A stretch of 64,000 bases of DNA, taken from assembly GCF_026914185.1 (NCBI RefSeq), contig NC_070558.1, positions 6,829,501 to 6,893,500 of the forward strand. The letters are read 5' to 3'. Below the pieces are notes generated by a model. That model saw only the letters and a program-made list of their open reading frames with translations, did no database searches and had not been told where the DNA came from. Positions 56,724 to 64,000 of this stretch are shown here, one piece after another (position 1 is the first letter of the stretch; every line of letters starts with the position of its first letter). Source of the stretch: Puccinia triticina. Its lineage: Eukaryota; Basidiomycota; Pucciniomycetes; Pucciniales; Pucciniaceae. The position numbers and the translations under genes were made by a program.

Positions 56724-57779
56724 ATGTCTGGCAACAACAAGCAAGACCAATCCAAAAAAAAACGTGTGCTAAATTTCACTTCAGAAGAAGACACCCAACT
56801 TGCAAAGAGCTGGGTAGTTGTCTTTGAAGATCCAATCCAATCAAGTCAACAAACCAAGGACAAATTCTTTGTGCGGATTGCCAATGATTACAACACCTAC
56901 ATTTTGGGGCCCCAGAGAGATGCTCAACAGTTGCAAACCAGGCATGTTTTTTTTCTGGCCTTCCAGTTTCCATGCTTTCATTTGTGCTGATGTTTTTTTG
57001 TGGATGTATCTAGATGGAAGCTAATTCAAGCTGCCATCCTCCGATTTGGGGCAATATACAATCATATATCAAAAAATCCGGCGTCTGGATCCGCACCAAG
57101 TGATTGGCTAACTGATGTGAAGGAGATGTTCCTCCGTACTAAAAACAAGAACTTTGTATATGAAACTGCCTGGAACCTGCTCAAGGTTTCGCCAAAGTGG
57201 AAGACCATGCTTAATGGGAAAGCAAGAAACGGTGCGCAATCCTCAGCAACCTCATCCTTACATCCAGCCTTGTCAATCTCCAATGACCTTGGGTCTCAAT
57301 TGCCTTCAACTGTTGATTCTAGAGTAGTAATGCAAGAGGCAAGTGAAAGTAACAATGGTGTATCCGCTGTGCTACGCTAAAAAAAGTGGCCTTTTAGCGT
57401 AGCGCAGCGGTTTTCTGCTACGTGGCCAGACCAAAAAGCAATAGCGCAGCAGGGAGACCGCTGCGCTACGCGCTACGCGCGGCGATCAACCGCTACCCTC
57501 CCAGCTCCATTAGCAATAGCGCAGCGGAAAAATATCCGCTATCGCTGAAAAACAGCGAAGCAATAGCGAAAACATGCTACCAAGTCGCTACGTGGTTGCT
57601 ACAGAGGATAGCGGCCACGTAGCGGCTGTGCTTTGGCAGACAGGTTGGCCGGCAGTGGCAGTGCACACACCTCCGATATCCAACCCTTGGACCTCATTCC
57701 GCCCCCAGCCGTTAACCTTCCCCCATCCCTTGATCATCCAGTGTGGAACTCCTAAAAGATCAGGAAAGAGCTGTGAGGG

Positions 57780-58609
57780 GAAATAGTTAACTACACTACT
57801 AATAATGTAGAAGAGGCTAAAGGTGCTGGTGAGGCTGCCCTCTTGACTAATGCTGATGTAGAGAGGGTTACACTAAGAAAAAGAAAAGGGTGTGGCTGAT
57901 GATTCTCTTTGACTTAGATGACTTTAACACTTTATGAGTTTGAGGTGTATCAATCCTACTGAGTGAGAGAGGAGAAGTGAGATGGGGAGAAAAGCAGAAG
58001 CTCTTGGGGAGTCACTCTGAGATGGGTAATGAGATATATGCTGGGGGATATATTTCTATGGTGATGAAAGTGTATCTAAGTGTGATGAAAAAGGTGCTAC
58101 AGAGGGGATGTATTAGAAAGTGCATGATGGGGATACAACATCTAGAGGGGTGTTTATATATGTGAGAAGTACTACAGGGGGGTGATACATGATGAGCACA
58201 TAGTAACAATATCTGAAGATGAGCAATAATGATGAAGGTGCAATGACCAAGGAGTGTACATGAAAGGTAACTATGTGGAAGATGAAATAATGATGAGCAT
58301 TTGATAATAACTACAAGAGCTATGAAGGAATGTACTGCTGATATCATATGAAGAGAAAAATGAGTAATGAAGTTATGTATAATCTGCAGTCCTATGTAGC
58401 TATGATACTAATGAATGATGTATGTAATAATGCTAATGATATGTATGAAGAAAATACCTGCCAAAACTATACATGCCAATAACTGCTGATCCATTTGGAA
58501 ATCCTAGGTGAAATGAGTGGGTGACTAGGGGTAAAATGGGGTGTAGAATCTGAATATGAAGTAATAATGAGGTATTTATGAAGGGTTTAGGTGATATGAG
58601 GGTGATAGT
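57780..58609. other. hAT left non-coding region
   Basis: AG-rich, low-complexity sequence with many GATGA/GTGATG words; no coding signal. Presumed 5' region of the hAT transposase gene. Confidence 0.4.
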
Positions 58610-61600
58610 ATGAACAGGAACAGGGTTACCACACCGGTAATGGCGGTCATAGACGGTATTCCAGAAGAAGAAACTCCTTCAACCCCTCCCAACAACCCAG
58701 GTCACCCATCTGATACCACCCAATCTGTCCGTCGGGAATCCAGTTGTCTTTGCACCCCCAGCAAATGGCCTGGCTTTGTACCCACCCAAAGTGATTCTCG
58801 CCGGGCCCTGGTGTCCAATACTGATGCACCATCCAAGTCAAAACCAAAATCAGCCGTTGTCCCCTCTGCTCAGTATGACAATCAGCACAATGAATCCACT
58901 GGCAATGTTGTATCAGCTTGACAGACCGTAAGTTCTCCTCCTAGCCCAATTCTTTGACTTCACTCCTAGTCTAATAAGTGTTCTATTCCTCTACCACAGG
59001 GGCATTCAGGTTTGAAACAAGTTAATTGCGCGGGCAAGGAAGTTGTTGTCAACACTGCACAAGAATCCGATGACAATAACCAGAAGGCAGTCAATCATGC
59101 TTCCAAGACCAAGAAGAACCCTGATAAAGACAAGGACGGCCACAATCACGTGAGACTCTATTTCTACACACCTGGCGAAGGACCAAAGCAGGTAATTTTG
59201 TATATCATCAATAGATTGATTTTGAATAAGAAACCATCATGTCGCTGAAATCAGGACTATGAACATAGGATCCTGCCGACACAGCCTATGCATGTCAATG
59301 GTGCCCCAAAAAATTCAAATCCAACAATGGCTCCTACTACAACCTCAAATCCCATTGGGATGGTGCTAATATTAAAGGTTCGATCCGGGGATCTTGTCGT
59401 GGTCGGACCCAAGCCATCATATCCGGAGCTAACCTCCCTTTGACTGTGTTGGAGGCCATTTCGGCAAAGGCAAAAGAGAATTCATTGGGATTGGGGGCTG
59501 CAGGCACTCTTGTTGGATACATGACAAAAGGTCGGTTCAATAATCAAACCCTCAACAAGCTCCTGGTCATATGGATCGTGCGGCAATCACTACCATGGTT
59601 GCGTATTGAGGACTTCCTCCTCCGAGTGTGTTTTGATTATGCTATCAACACATATCAGATTCAATCTTGTGGTTGGGCTGCCTGGCAAGCTCACCTACTC
59701 TATATTGAACAGAGGGACCAGGTTATCAAAGCCATTATGGTAAAGTCTCTTTCTCCCTCAAGTCTTTCAACTTGATTTTTGATTCAAATGGTATCTTGCT
59801 TTATTTCCTGTTTGCTAGGACTCCGACTCTAAAATATCTGTTGTATCCAACGTGTGGACCACTAAGGGAAGTCACAAGGCATACATTGGCCTAACTGTCT
59901 GCTACATCACCCCTGAATGGAAATCAGTAACTCAACATCTTTTGCTCAAGTATGTCTCTTGGCATCATAATGGGAAATACCTCGCCCCTCCCTTCGCCAA
60001 TGTCTTAATCAAACATGGGCTACACAATAAGATAAGTATTTCCCAGCTATTATTTTTTTTCAACTGAATTCTAATCAATACCTTTGAACTGTACATAATT
60101 GCGCAGACCACCGACTCAGGCAGCAACAATTTTACAATGGCAAAATGTGTGGCTGAAATCTTTGAGGATCACAATTCAACCTACTGGAACGTTGCCAATA
60201 ACCATCACCGCTGCATCTGTCACGTTATTGCACTAATCCTGGGTGCAGGATTGAGAGCTCTCAAAATTTCCAAGAAGATGGTCCGACCTGAAAAATCTGA
60301 TATGTGATTTCCAGTTTTGGAGACCATCATCGAGGTATCAGAGCCAACAGAGGAGGAGATGGTTGTAGAAGGGATGGAATCAATGTCTTTAAAGCCAAGC
60401 CACTATATTGATCCTGACGACGCTGAAGCAGACACTCTTGAACCAGGCTGGAAAAATCACACAGAAGATGACAATGAGCAATGCAAAGATCAGAGCGGAT
60501 TTGGCTTTACTCTGAAGAAGGTTTGTCAACGGCTTGCATGGCATTTGAAATAAAAAGCTGAATAATTGATTCTCAAAATTATCATCCTTGATTTAGATAG
60601 ACTATATCTGCCGCAGGATAGCTTCGTCGCCGCAAAAGCAAGCCAAGTGGAAACTTTGGGCGGAAAAGCTAGATTATACAGGGCGCGGAGTCATTGGCAG
60701 TTACGGAATCAGATGGAACATTGCTTATGAAAGCAGGCAGCATTCTTATGAGGGGCGCAGGGTAAGTTTTATCTTATTTATTCCAAACAAACATGAGCTA
60801 AAGAAATCACTTCTCAACAAATAGGTCATCAAACAGTTGCTCAAGAACAAGTCGGACTTGTATGCTGGGAAATCCGCTAAATCCGCTGAGAAACATTTTT
60901 TTAAGTCATACAAGTTGCATGCGAAGGAGTGGGAGGATATTAACTCTTTGAATAACTTATTGAAGGTCTGATATTATAAATTCTAATTCCCTTGCCCGCT
61001 TATTGAAACTTATATGCTGTATAATTCTCAACTCACAGGATTTTCTTGACATGACAAAGAGAATGGAAGGGGATGGTCCAAAACTGTCAATGGTTGTTTA
61101 CGAGTATGTCCAGGTCATTGACAATCTGGAAAAACACCAGGATAACGCAATCTCAACATCAAGCCCACTTGAGCCAATGTTTGAACCGATGCTCAAAGTG
61201 GCAAGGAAGTATCTGACCCTTGCACTCAACTGCGACACCGTTGTAATGGCCACCTTCCTCCATCCGGCGTGGCGCATGCAGCTCTTCATCAAAATGTTCC
61301 AGCCACACGTCATACGTATCAGCAAACTTGTTCGTGATTTTTTCAATGATCGCAAGGTGCTCCTCAAGTCACTTGAGCCAGAAGATCCACCACCAAAGGA
61401 ATCTCAATGCACCAATGACACTCCATCTGGATCAGAGTCCAGTGCCGATGATTTCAATTTCTATCCGCAAGTCCCTGAAAGCGCCAAGGTGAATACAGAG
61501 ATAGATTGCTATAACAACAGTGAATTCCCATTGGACAAAAAGGGTGATTTGCTTGTTTGGTGGAAGGTCAGTAGCATTCAGTCTTATTATTAACTCGCTT

Positions 61601-61947
61601 GAATCCTCACTCATCCTAAATTATTTCCCCTGTAGAATCATAGCAAAGATTTTCCTACCCTGGCATCGCTTGCCAGGGATTATTTATCCTGCCCAGCCAT
61701 CTCAGCTAGTGTGGAGCGTACACTTTCAGCAGCGGCAAGAATATGCGCATCGGGGAGGTCGGGCCTCGCAATAAGGACGATTGAACGTTGCATCAATAGC
61801 CACATGTGGCTACGCGACGGAGTCAAGCTCGGTGGACCTTTTGAAGACTGCCAAGAAGTCATTGATGCGGCAAACAAACACCCCAAGTTTGATAAATACA
61901 TAGTTAAACCCAAAGTTAAAACAACCAAAAAACAACCCTGCAAATAA
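58610..61947 (+). pseudogene. hAT transposase, multi-exon, with inactivating changes
   Basis: Exons supported by splice sites: ~58,610-58,927 (uncertain), 59,000-59,191, 59,255-59,739, 59,819-60,031, 60,107-60,520, 60,597-60,761, 60,825-60,966, 61,039-61,566, 61,636-61,947. A BED-type zinc finger (ACQWCPKKFKSNNGSYYNLK then SHW) starts exon 3. Next come the first catalytic region (VVSNVWTTKGSHKAY, Asn for Asp), the second catalytic Asp (TTDSGSNN) with RCICHVIALIL, GIRWNIAY, FLHPAWRMQ, and a hATC end (LARDYLSCPAISASVERTLS then RTIERCINSHMWL). Defects: stop TGA before 58,927, donor AT instead of GT at 60,032, TGA at ~60,305, and the Asp to Asn change. Most are C:G to T:A transitions. Otherwise complete, so inactivation is recent. 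Confidence 0.82.
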
Positions 61948-62756
61948 ATCACAGCTGTGAATGGAACTGATAACCTTTTTTTCCCCTCTGTCTTGCCTTT
62001 TCTCCACTTTTACCTTTCTCTTGTCTGTCCGCTATTTTTTCCCAGGTTTTTTTTTTCCCTTTGTATCTCGAATAGCGCCGCTATTCCGCTGCGCTATCCG
62101 CTATTATAGCGAAATTCCGCTGCGCTGTCGCTAAAAATCAGCGGTCCATCGCTACGTGACCGCTGATTCAGCGCGCTAAAATTTACAATTTTTTCCTGGG
62201 AAGTCAAAAAGCGAGTAGCGCAGCGATGTGCCCGCTACGCATAGCAAGTAGTGCAGCGAGGCCAAAAATCGCTGCGCTACCCGCTTCGCTGCGCTATACG
62301 CAGCGCAGGGGATATACCGTTGAAAGTACTGTGTCACCTCTTTCTCATTATAAACGGCCCGATGGGATCAAGAGAGAAAAATGCCAGTTTGAGGATAGTG
62401 AATTCCGTCGCCAAAAGCACAAGTTGCTTGAGAAAGCAACCAAGGACGCCGACCAAAGGATCACCGCGGCAAACCGACTGAACGAAATTCAAGAGCGGCT
62501 TGCTGCGGTTGAAGAGCAGAACTCTGAGCTCAGGGTGATGTTACAGGACATCACGTCTGCTGATGAAGGACTTCGGGAATATCTATGTGCACGCAGGAAA
62601 GAAATATTGGGCAAAATCAGAAACCCTCTGCCCTTGGCCTCGACCTCTGCAAGTCAGTCGACGGAACCTCAAATGCAATCGGGCCGTACTGAAGACAATG
62701 ATACCTCGGTCACTCCATCACAAGGAAAACAAGCGTCTACTTCAATCAGTTCTTAG

Positions 62757-63005
62757 TAAGAAACCTCTCCAAACTCCCTTTGCAAGGGTAGTATTGATCC
62801 ACTTTCTCCTTTGGCCAGACGTAACCTGCACATCAACCCCAATCTCATTTGATTTTTTTTGCTGGTATCATTGTGTTGTTTTGTCTCACTCTGACTTCTC
62901 ATCTTGCAATGCTAAGGCTCTTGATTGTTTATTTTATTTCAGTCACTAGTATTTTATTATGAGAAAAACAAAGGAAAAACAATTTAAATATGAATCTGAG
63001 TTGCT
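62757..63005. other. Spacer between the convergent Harbinger genes
   Basis: Short AT-rich 3' region shared by ORF1 and the transposase. Nothing else seen. Confidence 0.45.
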
Positions 63006-64000
63006 TTAAGTGTCTTCTTCAGAATCAGAGTCGCAGAACTCATCGCAGTTGAACTTGTATTTGCTCGGTTCTTCAGATCTACCACTTAGACTCCAAGCAT
63101 GAGCAATAAGGTCCCTGATGAGGTTGTCATGGATTGTCAGGGACTTCATTTCAATCGTGCGGATCAGTTGTTGACGGAGGGGTATTGGTGTAGCTTGAGG
63201 GGGAATAAGTCGGAAAGAGGCATCAGGCTCATATGGCCTATTCAAACATCATGTCAGCAGTGGGCAGATACATTATCCAAAATTCAGCATTTTTGGTTTG
63301 TAAATTTCAATTTTGCACACAAAGGTTCAAGTTATCAGCAATATTTAAAGATCAGGGCTTTGTAACACCATTATCTTCAATTTGTGCCAAAAATATCACA
63401 TTTTTATCGAGTAATTTTCTCCTAATCATTGATTACGCAAAAGATTTTTAGTTTTAGTTACAGATAACTGAAAATCTGTTGTGTAATCAATGATTAGAAG
63501 AAAATGACTCAACAAACATGGGATTTTTTTTGTTGAGATTCAAGATAATAGTGTTACAAAGCCCTGATCTTTGAATCCTGCTGATAACTTGAACCTTTGT
63601 GTGCAAAATTCAAATTTACAAACCAAAAATGTGGAATTCCACCGCTGATCATGTTGTGCAGAATTATGCACGTGTTCATGATGTCGGCAATGTTGCCCAG
63701 ATACCATTGGAGAGCTGGCCTTGTGAGGATTTTCCATCTAGCCTTTAAGATTCCGAATGCTTGTTCAACATCCTTCCAAGCAGATTCCTGACATTTGGTA
63801 TAGTATTTTGTTGCTTGATCTTGTGCCGCCAACCCTTTTGACTCAATCAGAGTCGCCCAGCTGGGATAAATCGCATCGACTAGATAGTAGGCATTCTTGT
63901 ATACATGTCCTTGAACCTCAAACTCAACATTCCAGGATGTGCCCGCCAGCAAAGCTTGGAAAAGCGGAGAGCAATCGAGTACATTAATATCATTCAGTGC
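63006..64000 (-). pseudogene. PIF/Harbinger DDE transposase, 3' part, interrupted by a MITE
   Basis: The gene enters from the right edge. 63,952-63,642 reads VEFEVQGHVYKNAYYLVDAI with the YLVD-IYP catalytic Asp region. Then come KYYTKCQESAWKDVEQAFGI, with the third catalytic acid (Glu in DVEQAFG), LKARWKILTRPALQWYL, and IMNTCIILHNMIS. A foldback MITE (63,280-63,638) follows. The C-terminus resumes as YEPDASFRLI and TIEMKSLTIHDNLIRDLIAH, ending at 63,006. Stops between the MITE and 63,245 mean the reading frame is broken as it stands. The enzyme would cut and insert the element at TTA/TWA targets. Confidence 0.8.
63280..63638. mobile_element. Foldback MITE (359 bp) in the Harbinger transposase
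   Basis: The entire segment is an inverted repeat (AAATTCAGCATTTTTGG at the left, CCAAAAATGTGGAATT at the right). Paired inner arms include TAATCATTGATTACGCAAAA. CCA occurs on both sides (63,277-63,279 and 63,639-63,641) and may be the target duplication. Ends are approximate by a few bases. Confidence 0.75.

Larger units (their letters stand above)
57353..62321 (+). mobile_element. hAT element with its own transposase (4,969 bp)
   Basis: It begins CAATGGTGTATCCGCTG and ends CAGGGGATATACCGTT (imperfect inverted ends). The flanks are GAAAGTAA (57,345-57,352) and GAAAGTAC (62,322-62,329), 7 of 8 identical. Subterminal regions (57,365-57,640 and 62,065-62,310) are packed with AGCGCAGCG/CGCTGCGCT words, as in the MITEs at 11,187 and 13,710. 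The interior codes for a hAT transposase. Deleting the element restores Harbinger ORF1. Confidence 0.88.
56724..62756 (+). pseudogene. Harbinger ORF1 (SANT/Myb-like DNA-binding protein), split by a hAT element
   Basis: Exon 1 (56,724-56,941) starts MSGNNKQDQSKKKRVLNFTS. It encodes the trihelix/Myb-like region common in PIF/Harbinger ORF1 (EEDTQLAKSW, KDKFFVRIANDYN). The intron 56,942-57,013 begins with GC and ends TCTAG (GC-AG type). Exon 2 continues WKLIQAAILRFGAIYNHI and FVYETAWNLLKVSPKWK to 57,344. A 4,969-bp hAT element plus duplication interrupts it, and it resumes at 62,322 with KRPDGIKREKCQFED, a basic helix and a coiled coil (NEIQERLAAVEEQNSELRVM) to a stop at 62,756. Joined, it is 984 nt (327 aa). 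ORF1 normally helps the transposase bind the termini and enter the nucleus. Confidence 0.75.
56045..64000. mobile_element. PIF/Harbinger element (right end beyond window)
   Basis: The left terminus GAGCATCTCCACTTTGG follows TTA (56,042-56,044), the 3-bp target typical of PIF/Harbinger, and resembles their known ends. Inside are a SANT/Myb-like ORF1 on plus (56,724-62,756, split by a hAT element) and a DDE transposase on minus (from the right edge to 63,006). The two genes converge. The right terminus is outside the window, so the left end is not confirmed. Confidence 0.7.

Overview
The window reads as nuclear DNA of a filamentous fungus, most likely a rust (Pucciniales, Basidiomycota). The reasons are short GT-AG introns (54-109 nt), one recognisable fungal housekeeping gene (GPI14/PIG-M), a pair of secreted orphan paralogs, and a very high load of nested transposons. 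The species assignment is inference. No rRNA, CRISPR array or complete tRNA gene is visible.

1-19,140 is a four-level nest. The end of a Ty1/copia element (19,048-~19,758) was hit by a gag-only LTR element (minus strand, 19,046 to beyond position 1). The gag of that element was split by a 15,968-bp CACTA-type element (1,731-17,698, target duplication TGG). The CACTA-type element carries no transposase. It consists of ~0.65-kb terminal inverted repeats and about 40 copies of a 172-173 bp satellite. Inside the satellite lie a solo LTR, a short MITE, and a second gag-only LTR element (8,146-14,842) with an unusually long tRNA-Tyr-complementary primer site. That element is itself broken by another solo LTR and two hAT-type foldback insertions.

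19,141-36,000 alternates foldback elements with islands of single-copy DNA. It holds a 1,072-bp CACTA-like hairpin, several MITEs, a small secreted Cys-containing protein (24,218-24,379), the intact four-exon GPI14 gene (24,981-26,465, minus), a Helitron helicase relic with a matching Helitron 3' terminus (30,871), and a four-exon gene of unknown function (31,148-31,980, minus).

36,000-49,260 is again transposon-rich. It contains a hAT-type MITE, a 5'-truncated Ty3/gypsy chromovirus (38,253-44,345, minus) whose protease is split by another such MITE, a decayed hAT transposase, and a 1,363-bp giant hairpin with a 21-bp minisatellite core.

49,560-55,410 carries two minus-strand paralogs. Each has a signal-peptide exon, a phase-1 intron and one long exon; one is intact (584 codons) and one has a nonsense codon. 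From 56,045 to the right edge runs a PIF/Harbinger element: ORF1 on plus, DDE transposase on minus. A 4,969-bp hAT element with its own multi-exon transposase splits ORF1. Its ends match those of the hAT-type MITEs elsewhere in the window, so it or a relative is the likely source of their mobility.

Repeatedly, removing an insertion plus one target duplication in silico restores the reading frame of the host element. This fixes the element boundaries and the order of the insertions.
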